Source of the DNA: Fen-1364 sp049515135
GTDB taxonomy: Bacteria; Spirochaetota; Spirochaetia; SZUA-6; Fen-1364
DNA: 64,000 nt
Direction: 5' to 3'
Assembly: GCA_049515135.1 (NCBI GenBank)
Contig: JBEKUJ010000010.1
Location: forward strand, 65,661 to 129,660
The notes beneath the pieces are model-generated. The model searched no databases, was not told the DNA's origin, and was given only the letters and a program-made list of their open reading frames with translations. Shown one piece after another: positions 33,834 to 43,641 of this stretch (the first letter of the stretch is position 1; each line of letters starts with the position of its first letter). The position numbers and the translations under genes were made by a program.

Positions 33834-34885
33834 ATGGAGTATATCGCACTGGACGCTCACAGGAACTACAGCTTCGCGTCAATCGAAAGTGCCGACGGGC
33901 GTAGGCGAAGGGAGGCGCGTGTCGAGCACGAGCCAGGATCGATTCACCGATTCCTGGAGCAGTTCGAGCACGGATCCCCGGTAGCCGTGGAGACGGTGGG
34001 CAATTGGTACTGGATTGTCCAGGAGATCGAACAGGCGGGCATGGTGCCGAAACTGGTCCATGCGCGTCGTGCCAAGATGATGCTGGCCTCGGTGAACAAG
34101 ACCGATCGACTGGATGCTCGAGGGATGAACCGCCTGCAGCGGTGCGGTACCTTGCCCGAAGTCTGGATTCCTTCCGCGGAGCTGCGCGATCAGCGAGAGT
34201 TGTTCCGTGCCCGGATGGTTTTCACGCAGCAACGTACGCGGCTGAAGAATCGTATCCACGCCACGCTGGCCAGTACGCGTTGCGGATTGTCGAGTCGAGC
34301 GACGCGTTCAACCGGAAAGGCCGCAGGGAGCTGCTGGGGTGCCTGGGGAGGCTTCCGCCGCACACCCGCTACGCGGCAGAGCGCGTGCTGGAACAGCTGG
34401 ACGCGGTATCGGCGCAGATCGCGGCGTTGGAGGCACGGATGCGGGAGGTCTTTGCGCGGAACCCTAAGATTGACTACCTGGTGAGCCTGCCGGGCGTCGG
34501 CTTCATCCTTGCGGTGGTCATCCTCAGCGAGATCGGTGATGTTACGCGGTTCGTGTCAGCTGCCCACTTCACCTCCTACGCGGGCACTGCTCCGCGCGTC
34601 AACGCCAGTGGGGGAAAGATCCGTCTGGGACAGATGCGATCCGATGTCAACCGCTACCTGAAGTGGGCATTTGTGGAGGCAGCGAACGCGATCGCGCTGA
34701 ATCACCGCCGTTGGCCCAACCGTCATGTCAGCCGACTGTACGAGCGGGTTCGGAGTCGCCGAGGTCATCAAACCGCCATCGGCGCGGTCGCTCGGCACCT
34801 TGCCGAGTCAACCTACTGGATGCTGAGCCGTGAGGAGGCATACCGCGAGCCGAAGGAAGGCACGATTTCGTCCACGGGGAGGTAA
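33834..34885 (+). pseudogene. IS110-family transposase, broken by one frameshift
   Basis: The first frame gives the DEDD RuvC-like half (EYIALDAHRNYSFASIE, VAVETVGNWYW, NKTDRLDARGMNRL) up to RIHATLA. The second frame continues QYALRIVESSDAFNRKGRRE and the C-terminal transposase domain (LVSLPGVGFILAVVI, HFTSYAGTAPRVNASGGKIR). Joining them needs one extra base near 34271 (GCC-AG should read GCC-CAG), so a 1-bp deletion inactivated the gene, unless it is a sequencing error. It follows the KTSC gene by about 390 bp. Confidence 0.85.
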
Positions 34886-35284
34886 GCGCGGGAATATCAT
34901 GAGCTCCTGGAAGCTCGAAGTCTGATCGCGACACCTCCTCGGGACATCATCATGCCGCGATGACGGCGAAGATATGAATCCGACGAAACGGCCGTGGATT
35001 GAACGAGGGGTCACAAGCGTGGATGAAAGGAAAGGAAACAAAGAAGAGGAAAGACACGGTTGACGGTGCAGCGCTTTCAGATATGATATTCGCGGATCGA
35101 GCGTGACCGCTCGCCTGCATAATCGTGATCCGTCGGGAGCTGCCTCTGACTAGAAACGCGGGTCCGGTCGATGTCGACTTGTCGCATAGATTTTACGAGG
35201 ATTCTCCTTTCCGCGTGCCGTACGACCTCTGCTCGCAATGCCAGACCTCCATCGTGGTTTTTGACCCCCGCGGACGATGTCACG
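34886..35284. other. Intergenic region between two IS110 copies
   Basis: 399 bp without a supportable gene; the short open frames here are not protein-like. It probably contains the right end of the first IS110 and the downstream end of the second one. No repeat or promoter stands out. Confidence 0.4.
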
Positions 35285-36433
35285 CTATGCTGCTCCCATT
35301 GCCTTCTGCCCCTGAGTACGCTCTACGCTCACCCCGATGGCCCAGATGAAACCCAGCATCTCGCGGGCTACCGCTGTCACCACTTCCTGTTTCGTCTTTC
35401 CTTTGCCCAGCAGGTGCACATAACGACGATGCAGGCGGTAGCGAGCCTTCGATGCAATTTCCTGTACTTCGGCACTCAGGCCTTCCTGGCGCTTGCGCAT
35501 GACGTGGCTGAGTACTGGTTTGTAGCGTTGCGACCACGCTGCTTCAACGATAACGCGACGCACATGGGCGTTGCCCGTCTTGGTAATCGCCCCACGCCGA
35601 GTCTTGCCGCCACTGGAGTGCTCGCTGGATACAGTCCCGCTGTATCCCATGAGCTGGCGAGGGTGCTCAAAACGCGACAGCGTGCCTACTTCGGCCACGA
35701 TCGTCACGGCCCCGACTTTGGCCACGCCGCGCAGCGCCTGCAGCGCTTGGATGAGCTCACGCATACTCTCAGGCGCTTGCTCGACTGCCTCGTCAATCGC
35801 CTTTTCCAGCCGGTCGATGCGTAAGCCAGCATGCTCCACCTCGTTCAGGTAGTCCTCCAGAGTCACCTGTTGGGAGCGCTGGTCGAAGGACACCTTCCCT
35901 TTGATCCACTCAAAGTAGTTTTTCCCCCAGGGGCGCATTTGCTGCGGGGGGCGTTTCCCATGCCGCAGAAGATATTTGCCCAGCCGATGACGAGCCCGCA
36001 ACTGGTCTTGTTTGGCAGCTTCCCGTGCGCGTACCAGGTCGCGCAGTGCCTCGTGAGCAGCATCGGGCACCCACACCGGCGTCAACTCCCCCGCCCGGAA
36101 ACTGCAGGCCAACCGTTGGGCATCCCGCCGGTCGGTCTTCACTCGGTCCCCGGCTTTGGTCGGGACCAACGTAGGGGCAATCACCACACAGGGAATCCCC
36201 AACTTCGTCAATTGCCAGTACAGCGTGTAGCCCGTCGGTCCGGCCTCATAGCAAGCGGCCCACGTTCCTCCCTCCGTGAGTTTCTTGGCGAGCTTTCGAA
36301 CGCCTTCTTCTCGATTAGGGATGGTCCCCAAGTCGCGGACTACTGCTTCTCTTTCTGCCACTGCAGCCGAGATGGTATCCGCATGGACGTCAAGCCCTAC
36401 AAAACGCCGCACTCCTGTGATAGCCTTCTTCAC
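35285..36433 (-). CDS. IS110-family transposase, intact
   Basis: 382-aa DEDD transposase. The N-terminal RuvC-like domain has FVGLDVHADTISAAV, ACYEAGPTGYTLYWQL and VKTDRRDAQRLA; a coiled-coil linker (about 180-225) leads to the C-terminal domain LRGVAKVGAVTIVAEVGTLS, RQLMGYSGTVSSEHSSGGKT with the conserved serine region. It differs clearly from the broken copy at 33834, so this is a second insertion rather than a duplicate. Recombination by this family is guided by a bridge RNA; its gene would be in the flanking non-coding DNA (36434-36600 or 35100-35284). Confidence 0.92.
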   Translation of the reverse strand: MKKAITGVRRFVGLDVHADTISAAVAEREAVVRDLGTIPNREEGVRKLAKKLTEGGTWAACYEAGPTGYTLYWQLTKLGIPCVVIAPTLVPTKAGDRVKTDRRDAQRLACSFRAGELTPVWVPDAAHEALRDLVRAREAAKQDQLRARHRLGKYLLRHGKRPPQQMRPWGKNYFEWIKGKVSFDQRSQQVTLEDYLNEVEHAGLRIDRLEKAIDEAVEQAPESMRELIQALQALRGVAKVGAVTIVAEVGTLSRFEHPRQLMGYSGTVSSEHSSGGKTRRGAITKTGNAHVRRVIVEAAWSQRYKPVLSHVMRKRQEGLSAEVQEIASKARYRLHRRYVHLLGKGKTKQEVVTAVAREMLGFIWAIGVSVERTQGQKAMGAA

Positions 36434-37515
36434 GACCGCCTCCTTCGCATGTAGCTCTGCGCCACTTTCATCCGATCGCAGCGCAATCTACGATACTACG
36501 ACCGGGGCGGTCACTTCATATTGACTAGAGAGAAGAGCCGCTCCCTACTCTATCGCTGAAGATTCTGCTCGTTGATGATAACCAGCGATTCTTGACACGG
36601 CCGGGTGCCTGCGCCGCGCGCTGCCGACATAGCGCGGAACGACGCGAACAGGACTGGCCTATTTCTTTGCTTTCGCCTTCAGCGCGGATTCCTTGAACAT
36701 CTTGCTGAACGTGAACCGGGGGCACCTTCGTCGCTGGCCTAGCCGGGATCAGTCTCGTGTCTCTTCCTCTGCGCCTTGCGCGTAGATTGAACAGGCGCTC
36801 CCTTGATCGGTGCTGACTCCATCGCCGGGCAGGTCGGCTCGCACGCCGTTCGCCCAGTAGCGACAACACTTGCCGTACCGTTGTTGTACTGCCCTGCGGC
36901 ATGGATCGTGCTACCCGAGGCAGACCTGACATACCCTGGCGCTTTCGCTCTTTATCAGAAAGCCTAGCCCGAACACAGTAGCGGGCCGTGTCCCTTCAGA
37001 GGCTCACGACAGGGTAAGGGGTGGGATCGATTACCTAGTGCTTCCCACTCTTCCGAAGGCCCGCCACCAGCGTCGCGCGACACAAAGCTCTCTCCCTTGA
37101 CTTGATGCCCGGAGGCAGTAAGATGGATGCGGGAATGAAATGTGCCAAATTAGGAAGAAATCGAGAGTGACATGTTGTAACGTAGTTTTGAGCAGAATGA
37201 CCTCATCGGAACGGCATCCCAAAGATACTTTCCCTGGTTTTTCCTGCGCCTGTGTCGTGCTGCCTTTCCTATGATTGTTTGTCTGAAGGTGAACATCAAA
37301 ACCCAATCACAACCTACTGGCCAGTTGCAGTGGCCGGTCTATGCTGATTCAGATGTCGAAAACGGAAATACGGGCTACTTAAGCGACTGGGAACCAGCAA
37401 TCTCAGCTAACAACAAGACGGACATTCCCGGGAAGCTCAGCGTAGCGTGTATTAGCTCGGAATGTCACTTAGTGATCGATCAGCCTGTCACCTCCACTCA
37501 TGGGCATTTCCCCGT
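36434..37515. other. Gene-poor stretch with debris
   Basis: About 1.1 kb with no intact gene on either strand. Apart from the possible HU-like remnant at 36661-36830 I see nothing I can name. It probably consists of IS flank and decayed sequence ahead of the two-gene unit at 37516. Confidence 0.4.
36661..36830 (-). pseudogene. Possible remnant of an HU-like DNA-binding protein
   Basis: Joining minus-strand frames gives STRKAQRKRHETDP, then IPARPATKVP, then RFTFSKMFKESALKAKAKK and a stop. This resembles the C-terminus of HU-family proteins (basic arm, then KVPRFxxxKxFKExx). Two frame changes are needed within 100 bp, so if real it is a decayed gene. Confidence 0.3.
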
Positions 37516-38151
37516 ATGACAAAGAAAGGAACCCCTCCAAGGTCAAGCAGTCTACGTATCGAAGAAATGGGCCGTCCGCTTGTCATTGGACTTGCATTTG
37601 GCTCCGTACTTCTCGCCACATTTTTGTGCCTCGTTGGTATTTTTCGGCCAAGCGCAATCCAAGATCCAATCGCCCGGTTCTTGCTTTGCCTGCTTGTGGC
37701 TTTCTTATTTTCAGTATTTGTTTCCGTTCTCTTTCCTAATGTGAACTATAAGCTAAATTTGGGGAAATTTGGCATTCCGATCGTTTTGGTAGGTCCTGCA
37801 GCATTATGGATAGCCCTATTTCTACTCTTGTTATATAAGCTGCCCTCTGAAAGTGTTGGTGGAATAGACTTTGCTCCGGCTTACGGCAGTGAACGACTGC
37901 AATACAATGCCACTTGGGTCCTTGACTGGAAACCGGCAACTCCTATCTACTACAAGCTCCAATCGGATAACATTAACGAGAGCACCGGTGGCACGCTTGA
38001 GGGATTTTACGTACGATTCGACGAAAAGCATGATACCTATGAAGCTGAAATCGGCGTGGGACCTGCCCGTCAATACATCACAGCTCGGTACAGGGTAATC
38101 TTCAGACGGAATGCTTCTACGTATGAATTAGAGAGAATACCCGGACAATGA
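37516..38151 (+). CDS. Membrane protein of a two-gene unit, unknown function
   Basis: 211-aa protein with three hydrophobic segments in the first 110 residues (GRPLVIGLAFGSVLLATFLCLVG..., FLLCLLVAFLFSVFVSVLF, GIPIVLVGPAALWIALFLLLL). A roughly 100-residue polar, beta-rich tail follows, probably on one side of the membrane. Start ATG 37516 is chosen because the upstream extension is not protein-like; no strong ribosome site is seen. The stop overlaps the next start (ATGA 38148-38151). Base composition is more AT-rich than its neighbours, a sign of separate origin. Confidence 0.65.
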   Translation: MTKKGTPPRSSSLRIEEMGRPLVIGLAFGSVLLATFLCLVGIFRPSAIQDPIARFLLCLLVAFLFSVFVSVLFPNVNYKLNLGKFGIPIVLVGPAALWIALFLLLLYKLPSESVGGIDFAPAYGSERLQYNATWVLDWKPATPIYYKLQSDNINESTGGTLEGFYVRFDEKHDTYEAEIGVGPARQYITARYRVIFRRNASTYELERIPGQ

Positions 38152-39128
38152 GCATATTGAGCCGGTCTTTCCTCATCGCTGTCGCTTGTTTCCTTTTGTT
38201 TGTTCATAGTGTCCTTTCTGACGGCACTTCAATGGACTTGCGCCCAGATGGTCGCGTCATCGCCGGCTCCCGAATCTCCTATCTACTAGGACTTGTTAAG
38301 TACAACGGTGGCGAACTTAGAATGAGGACAAAAGAGTTACCAGCTTTGGTGATCAGCGATCGCTTGCGCAACATGCTGCTTAACAGCAACGTCATCGCAA
38401 TACTCGTTCCTTCAACTATGACGGAAGATAAGTTCAGAGTTGGTCTCCTCATTGGAGCGGAAACCCTCCCTACCGATTTGGAGGTGGACGCTAACGACTT
38501 CAATTGTCTGCGCTGGTATGCGACAAATAACTATTTCACTACTGTTGAGAGTATTTTTGATGAAATGAATCGGGCATTCTTTGCTGGTAATAATAAAGAA
38601 CTCACAAGCAAGGCCGATAAGCTTACAGTCTTTCTTAGCCAACCCAATAAGGATAGGGAATGGGGCCAAATCTTCGCCGGATACGTCCTGTCGGATTTCG
38701 CAGACACATCGGAGTTTCCCCAGTTTTCTGGCTTCGTAAATATGTTTAGAGCTCAAGCGGAGCGCTCTCTCGATCCTGTAGTCGCAGAGAGCATAAAAGA
38801 GAATGTATTGCCTTTGGGGATTCCCGTCAGGGTTGATTGGTCACCTTATAGAAAGAACCCCTTAATAGTGGGCCAACTTTCAGCCGTCCGAAAATCCGAC
38901 ATAACGATACAGCCAAGCACCTCTAGCACTCCCGCGTACTTCAAGATATGGTACGGAAGCTCGCTGGTTGTCACCGCTGAAAAACCAGGGGTCCCATTCA
39001 ACGTAAGTGGTACGTTTCAGAGCTGGGATAGCGCACTGGAATATTGGAAAAAAACTAATCCAAATCTGGACTGGTTATCGGTGATCCCAGAAGGCACCCC
39101 CTCGGGCTTCAAACAATACCTGAAGTAA
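38148..39128 (+). CDS. Secreted protein of a two-gene unit, unknown function
   Basis: 326-aa protein with a signal peptide (SRSFLIAVACFLLFVHSVLSDG), coupled by ATGA to the preceding membrane protein. The mature part has no motif I know; it contains the stretch IFDEMNRAFFAGNNKELTSK and ends with a short repeat-free C-terminus. As in the previous gene, codon use is AT-richer than the rest of the element. The pair lies between an IS110 and an IS256, as accessory cargo. An envelope function or a defence role are both open. Confidence 0.65.
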   Translation: MSILSRSFLIAVACFLLFVHSVLSDGTSMDLRPDGRVIAGSRISYLLGLVKYNGGELRMRTKELPALVISDRLRNMLLNSNVIAILVPSTMTEDKFRVGLLIGAETLPTDLEVDANDFNCLRWYATNNYFTTVESIFDEMNRAFFAGNNKELTSKADKLTVFLSQPNKDREWGQIFAGYVLSDFADTSEFPQFSGFVNMFRAQAERSLDPVVAESIKENVLPLGIPVRVDWSPYRKNPLIVGQLSAVRKSDITIQPSTSSTPAYFKIWYGSSLVVTAEKPGVPFNVSGTFQSWDSALEYWKKTNPNLDWLSVIPEGTPSGFKQYLK

Positions 39129-39316
39129 GTGTGCCTTAGGGGCATGAGCTGAGGCTTGATTGAATACTCCCAGTCTGGCCTGATTGATGCCCGGACAGGA
39201 CTTCGCCGAATCGCAGCTACCTTTGGCGGTCGCAATGTTGCATATTATCTGACACGCCTCGGCAACTGGAAAGCGTCAAGATCCGCCGTGGATGATAAGT
39301 CGCGATCATGTCCAGA

Positions 39317-40640
39317 GAGGTTCGCAATTTCGTTTGAGGGAGGCCATCGCCACTCCAGAATCACGCCGCGATCCTCAGTCGCGCTCGACACCGTTCTATG
39401 AGCTCGGACCGAATATAGCTCCTTGCCACGGCCCACTCCTCTGAGTACTCGATTAGGTAGGCCGTCACCAGTCGTACATAAGAGTCACTGCTGGGAAAAA
39501 TGCCCACCACTCGACTTCGTCGGCGCACCTCTTCATGAAGGCGTTCTTGCATGTTGGTGGAAGAGATCTTCCTTCCGTCTAGCTCTTCAAAGGCATAGAA
39601 CTGCAGGGAGTCCTCCAGCCCTTGACGCAGGGTCTCTACAGTCAGCGGGTGACTCTCGCGGAACTCCGCGATGAACAGCCGAGCCATTCGAATCGCCGAG
39701 CGGCGGTCGGGTTGTTGCCAGATCTGCTTCAGCTTGGCCGCCACCCGTGCCTTCTCCCGCTGCCCCACGGTCCCCAGAATGTTTCTGATGAAATGAATCC
39801 GACACCGCTGCCAGCTGGAACCCAGGAAACATTTCTTCACCGCCGCTTGGATGCCCAAGTGGGCGTCGGAGACCACCAGCCACACCCGCTTCAGCCCGCG
39901 AGCCTTCAGACCCTCAAACACTCGGGTGTAGGTGGCCTCCGTCTCGCTCTCCATGGGTTCCACCGCAAGGATTTCCCGCGTTCCACCGCGGTTTATGGCC
40001 GTCACCACAAGCGCTGCCGCACTGATCACCCGACCGTCCATGCGGATCTTCTCGTACAGTGCATCCACCCAGACCACGGGGTACTCTTCGTCCAACGCTC
40101 GGCTGCGGAAGGCCTCCACCTGCTCATCCAGCCCCCGGGTGATCTCCGAGACCTGGCTGGCCGACATACCTTCGATTCCCAGGGCTTTGGCCAGGCGCTC
40201 CACCTTGCGGGTGGACACTCCGTTGACGAAGGCCTCCTGGATCACGTGCAGCAGTGCCTGCTCGCTTCTTTTGCGCTCAACGACGAAAAAGGGCACATAT
40301 CCGCCGTTCCTCAGTTTGGGTACGCAGAGGTAGGTGGTTCCCAATCGTGTGTCGAACCTGCGCCAACGGTAGCCTGAGAAATGAGTCCTACGCTCGGTGG
40401 AGTGTCTGCCCTTCTCGGCTCCGACTCGGGCCTCGGCTTCGACCTGCATTAGTTGTTGAGTCATCCATTCCAGCATGGACAGCAACGGATCCGCCTCTCC
40501 CACGAACTGCAATAGCAACGACTTGAACAGGGTGCTAAGATTTCGCTTGGCCATCGTCTCCCTCCGCTATGATTTGGTTTGGCGACCTAATCATTTTGGA
40601 GTGTGCGATGGCCTCCTTTCAATCCGAAATTGCGAACCTC
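39317..40640 (-). mobile_element. IS256-family insertion sequence
   Basis: 1324 bp bounded by imperfect inverted repeats of about 38 bp. The left end reads GAGGTTCGCAATTTCG, later GGAGGCCATCGC; the right end read inwards gives GAGGTTCGCAATTTCG, then GGAGGCCATCGC with a 1-2 nt length difference. One transposase fills the element on the minus strand. I find no 8-9 bp target duplication in the flanks (TGTCCAGA left, AGACTACA right), so flanking DNA may have been rearranged since insertion. Confidence 0.88.
39361..40554 (-). CDS. IS256-family (mutator-type) transposase
   Basis: 397-aa DDE transposase, full length for the family. Marks: VPFFVVERKRSEQALLHVIQ, GVSTRKVERLAKALGI, the first catalytic Asp in YPVVWVDALYEKIR, the second in VWLVVSDAHLGI, then the family stretch WQRCRIHFIRNIL. 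The final catalytic Glu region lies near SSTNMQERLHEEVRRR. No frameshift is seen, so it is probably active. Confidence 0.93.
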   Translation of the reverse strand: MAKRNLSTLFKSLLLQFVGEADPLLSMLEWMTQQLMQVEAEARVGAEKGRHSTERRTHFSGYRWRRFDTRLGTTYLCVPKLRNGGYVPFFVVERKRSEQALLHVIQEAFVNGVSTRKVERLAKALGIEGMSASQVSEITRGLDEQVEAFRSRALDEEYPVVWVDALYEKIRMDGRVISAAALVVTAINRGGTREILAVEPMESETEATYTRVFEGLKARGLKRVWLVVSDAHLGIQAAVKKCFLGSSWQRCRIHFIRNILGTVGQREKARVAAKLKQIWQQPDRRSAIRMARLFIAEFRESHPLTVETLRQGLEDSLQFYAFEELDGRKISSTNMQERLHEEVRRRSRVVGIFPSSDSYVRLVTAYLIEYSEEWAVARSYIRSELIERCRARLRIAA

Positions 40641-40724
40641 AGACTACACGATCTAAGTCGCAAAAAGTGACACGGGCGGCCACGTGAAAGACTTTCGGCA
40701 GCCTTTGCTGTCACCTCCGTGTCC

Positions 40725-40812
40725 GGGGTCATATAGATTCCCCAGATAGTGGGTAACCAGGGTCACCTGGATTCCCCACCCTTCAAGCATCCAGGGTCAC
40801 CTAAATTCCCCA
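40725..40812 (+). repeat. Left-end triple repeats of the IS21 unit
   Basis: Three 20-bp copies of the form rGGGTCAyvTrrATTCCCCA start at 40725, 40759 and 40793, exactly 34 bp apart. IS21-family ends carry such multiple transposase-binding sites. Related inverted copies stand at the right end (45581-45600 and 45606-45623). Confidence 0.85.
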
Positions 40813-40860
40813 CCCCGCGGGTAGCGGATACGCTGTCCCCCGAGGGAGGGGATAGCGGAG

Positions 40861-42465
40861 ATGGGCTATCGCGCGATGAACAAGCGGGACCTGTGGGAGA
40901 TCTACCGCCGGTGGCAAAACCGGCAAACCCTGTCGCAGATCGCCGGCGGCGAGGGGCGTGACCGCAAGACAGTGCGTCAATACCTGAGGCGCTTTGTCGC
41001 GGTGGGCTTGCAACAGAGCGGGGCCGCCGTGGAGCAGCAGCGCTTTTTTGAGGTGGTTGCGGCCACACTGCCGGCCCGCGCGGTACGACACGGCCTGACA
41101 TGGGAACAACTTTGCCGGCATCGCGATGAGCTACGGGAGTTGATTAACCGCAGCAAGGAGCCGCTAAAACCCAAGACAGCTTTCCTCGTGATCAAGAGCA
41201 AGTACGAGCTGCAGGCCAGCTATGAGACGTTCAAGCGCTTTGCTCGCCACCAGGGGCTGAGTCGCAAGGAACCGCGTCGCATGATCCGCATCGAGCTTCC
41301 ACCAGGATTAGAGACCCAGCTCGACTATGGACTAGTGGGAAGCCTTGCGGATCCGGTGAGTAAGAAGGACCGTGCTGTGTGGGCCTTCTGTGCGGTGTTG
41401 GCGCATTCGCGGCTGCCCTACTTCGAGTTTGTGAGAAAGCAGGACCAGGGTGGGTTTGCCGGCAGCGTCGTGAGCATGCTGCACGACGGATACGAAGGCA
41501 GCACGGAGTGGATCACCATCGACAACCTGAAGTCGGGGGTAATCAAGCCCGATCTGTGGGACCCGCAGATCAACCGCTCCCTGGCTGAGGTCGCCTCATA
41601 CTACGGGCTGTTCATCAACCCCTGCAGGGTCGGGCGCAGCACCGACAAGGGCAAGATTGAGCGCTTGGTGCCGGTGGCACGTGAGCTTTTTCGGATGCTG
41701 AAGGAGCTTCACCCGTCCGCCGGGTTGGCGGAGCTCAACCAGCGAGCCCTTGCGTGGTGTCGAGAGGTTTACGGTAGAAAAGAGCATGGAACCACAGGGG
41801 TTGCGCCTATGGAAGCTTTCGAGGAAGAGCGGCAAAAGCTGCACGCCCTTCCGGCGGAACGCTTCCAGGTGGCCGTGTGGAAGCAAGTCTCGGTGCACTC
41901 GGGAGACCAGTTTCTTACATTCCTCAAACATCGATTCTCGTTGCCCGCTGAGTGGCGCGGCAAGTCTGTGTGGGCGCGATATGCCCAGCCGCTTGTGCAG
42001 CTATTCGATGCGGAGAGGCTGATCCGCCAGTATGTAGTGCGCCCCGGAGTCAATCGTTACTGGCAACCGGAGGATTTCCCTTTGGAAACACGCGAAATGA
42101 TGAACGGCGGCTATCCCGCGTGGCTGATGCAGAAAGCGCAGGAATACGGAGCGGATGCGGCGGCGCTGGTTCATTCAGTCCTTCAGCCCCACGCCTACCT
42201 GAACGCTCGGCGAGCAAGAGGGATGCTGGATGTCATGAAGGTCCACCATGGCCGGTCTTACTTCCAGGAAATCTGTCAGCGGGCCAGGAACCGCGGAGTC
42301 CGACTGCCCGCCACGCTGAGACGAATGCTGGAGGTGGCCGCGAAGCTTCCCCTGTGGCAGGGGGAGTTACCACGATCCGAGACGGGAAGCGCAATGATAC
42401 GCGACATCCAATATTACCTGGACATACAGCAGGAGGTTCTTGATGGAAAAACGGCAGGAACTTGA
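40861..42465 (+). CDS. istA: IS21-family transposase IstA
   Basis: 534-aa transposase with an N-terminal helix-turn-helix (KRDLWEIYRRWQNRQTLSQIAG) and a DDE core: LETQLDYGLVG (first Asp), STEWITIDNLKSGV (second Asp) and RSTDKGKIERLVPVARELF (Glu). A C-terminal beta-barrel region follows. Full length for the family. The gene starts 49 bp after the last left-end repeat and overlaps istB by 23 bp, the usual IS21 layout. Confidence 0.94.
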   Translation: MGYRAMNKRDLWEIYRRWQNRQTLSQIAGGEGRDRKTVRQYLRRFVAVGLQQSGAAVEQQRFFEVVAATLPARAVRHGLTWEQLCRHRDELRELINRSKEPLKPKTAFLVIKSKYELQASYETFKRFARHQGLSRKEPRRMIRIELPPGLETQLDYGLVGSLADPVSKKDRAVWAFCAVLAHSRLPYFEFVRKQDQGGFAGSVVSMLHDGYEGSTEWITIDNLKSGVIKPDLWDPQINRSLAEVASYYGLFINPCRVGRSTDKGKIERLVPVARELFRMLKELHPSAGLAELNQRALAWCREVYGRKEHGTTGVAPMEAFEEERQKLHALPAERFQVAVWKQVSVHSGDQFLTFLKHRFSLPAEWRGKSVWARYAQPLVQLFDAERLIRQYVVRPGVNRYWQPEDFPLETREMMNGGYPAWLMQKAQEYGADAAALVHSVLQPHAYLNARRARGMLDVMKVHHGRSYFQEICQRARNRGVRLPATLRRMLEVAAKLPLWQGELPRSETGSAMIRDIQYYLDIQQEVLDGKTAGT

Positions 42466-43225
42466 GCTGGCGTTGAAGCAGCTGAAAATGCCAGGGGTCT
42501 CGAACTCTCTTGAGATGCGGCTGGCGGAAGCACGTGAGAACAAACTGGGGCACTTGGAATTTCTTTCGCTTCTTGTTCAGGACGAGCTGGCCAGCCGCGA
42601 GGACAGTATGTTTGCCAGGCGATTGAAAGCAGCAGGCTTTGGAGTGGAGAAAACGTTTCAAGAGTTTGATTTCCACTTCAACGAGAAGGCTCTTCCGCCG
42701 TCCACCCTACGCGATCTGGCCAGCTGTCACTTCGTGGAGCAACGGCAGAACCTGGTGATCGGAGGACCTCCCGGAATCGGAAAAACGCATTGCGTGAAAG
42801 CTATCGGTCATGAGGCCTGCCGCCGCGGCTACCATGTGCTGTTTCGCACCACCCAGCGCCTGTTGGGCGAGCTGCTGGCCGACAGCGCCGAGCATGCAGA
42901 GCGGATGCTGCGCCATGCCGTCCGCGTTGATCTATTGGTCTTGGACGATTTCGCATTCCGCAAACTGGACCAGAAGGAAGCCGAGATGCTCTACGTAGTG
43001 GCCGAGGAGCGTCTTGGCAAGGCATCTACGGTGCTTACCTCGAACAGGCCACCCCAGGACTGGTATGGCATCTTCCCGGATCCCGTTGTCGGGGGAGCGG
43101 TGCTGGACCGCATGGTCTCTTCAGCCATCAAGCTCATCAGTACAACGGGCAGCTCTTATCGCAAAGAGATCATGGGTAATCCAATGCGCTCTTCGGCCAA
43201 GACGCCGACGAAAGCCCAGAAGTGA
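42443..43225 (+). CDS. istB: IS21-family helper ATPase IstB
   Basis: 260-aa AAA+ ATPase that helps IstA choose target DNA and assemble the transpososome. N-terminal helical domain, Walker A VIGGPPGIGKTHC, Walker B LLVLDDFAFRKL, sensor TVLTSNRPPQDWYGIFPD and an arginine-finger region AVLDRMVSSAIKL. AGGAGG lies 6 nt before ATG 42443. Full length. Confidence 0.94.
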   Translation: MEKRQELELALKQLKMPGVSNSLEMRLAEARENKLGHLEFLSLLVQDELASREDSMFARRLKAAGFGVEKTFQEFDFHFNEKALPPSTLRDLASCHFVEQRQNLVIGGPPGIGKTHCVKAIGHEACRRGYHVLFRTTQRLLGELLADSAEHAERMLRHAVRVDLLVLDDFAFRKLDQKEAEMLYVVAEERLGKASTVLTSNRPPQDWYGIFPDPVVGGAVLDRMVSSAIKLISTTGSSYRKEIMGNPMRSSAKTPTKAQK

Positions 43226-43284
43226 CCTTTCTGCCCTGGGCGGTTCACAAAGACACAAAACCTTCGTCGTGGCAGGCCGCTGTT

Positions 43285-43571
43285 GCACTTCCCGGAAGCA
43301 AGCCGTATCCCAATACCCCCTGAAAGAAAACATGGGGTGGTCGAAGGCAAGGACCGTGCACGCTGGCATCCCTTGCGCGGTGGAGCCGCTCATCACTTTG
43401 ACCGGCCTGCCCCCGGCCAGAACGGCAATTCCCTCCAGGTGGGAAGCGATCTCTTCCTCGGAGAAGCGCTCGAAATATCGCGCGTCCAGCCTGCGCAGGT
43501 GCTCGTCAATCAGGAGCGAGTTTTAGCCCCGGGAGGCGCGACGCAAGGCGTTCAGAAAGGGAGGCTGCCAT
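43285..43571 (-). pseudogene. N-terminal fragment of a GlnD/regulatory-type gene in the captured segment
   Basis: Minus-strand reading from ATG 43571 gives MAASLSERLASRLPGLKL, then after a frame change LLIDEHLRRLDARYFERF, SEEEIASHLEGIAVLAGG and CTVLAFDHPMFSF, where similarity ends. The pattern (LLxDHLxRLxxxYFxxFxxEEIxxHL, then TVLAFDxPxLFS) resembles the start of PII-uridylyltransferase/ACT-containing proteins. It is truncated at its C-terminus near the istB end of the unit and frameshifted near its N-terminus, so it is not functional. The family call is tentative. Confidence 0.45.
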
Positions 43572-43641
43572 GGAGCAAGCATACGCGCAGCCCGCCCAAC
43601 GAACAAATGCGCCGCGCTTTTATGGGGGCGTGGGGGCCGCG

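Noticed and set aside
34004..34885. Programmed frameshift in the IS110 transposase
   Set aside because: IS110-family transposases are normally made from one frame, and no slippery sequence or stimulating structure is evident at the junction; a 1-bp loss explains it.
39622..40377. 251-codon frame antisense to the IS256 transposase
   Set aside because: Shadow of a full-length transposase; His/Leu/Gln-rich composition typical of antisense frames.
39309..40648. Target-site duplication for the IS256 element
   Set aside because: The 8-9 bp on either side (TGTCCAGA and AGACTACA) do not match beyond three bases.
40709..40719. TGTCA at 40709 as the left end of the IS21 unit
   Set aside because: Starting instead at TGTCC 40720 aligns the two termini base by base and exposes the ACCTCCG duplication; the TGTCA start gives neither.
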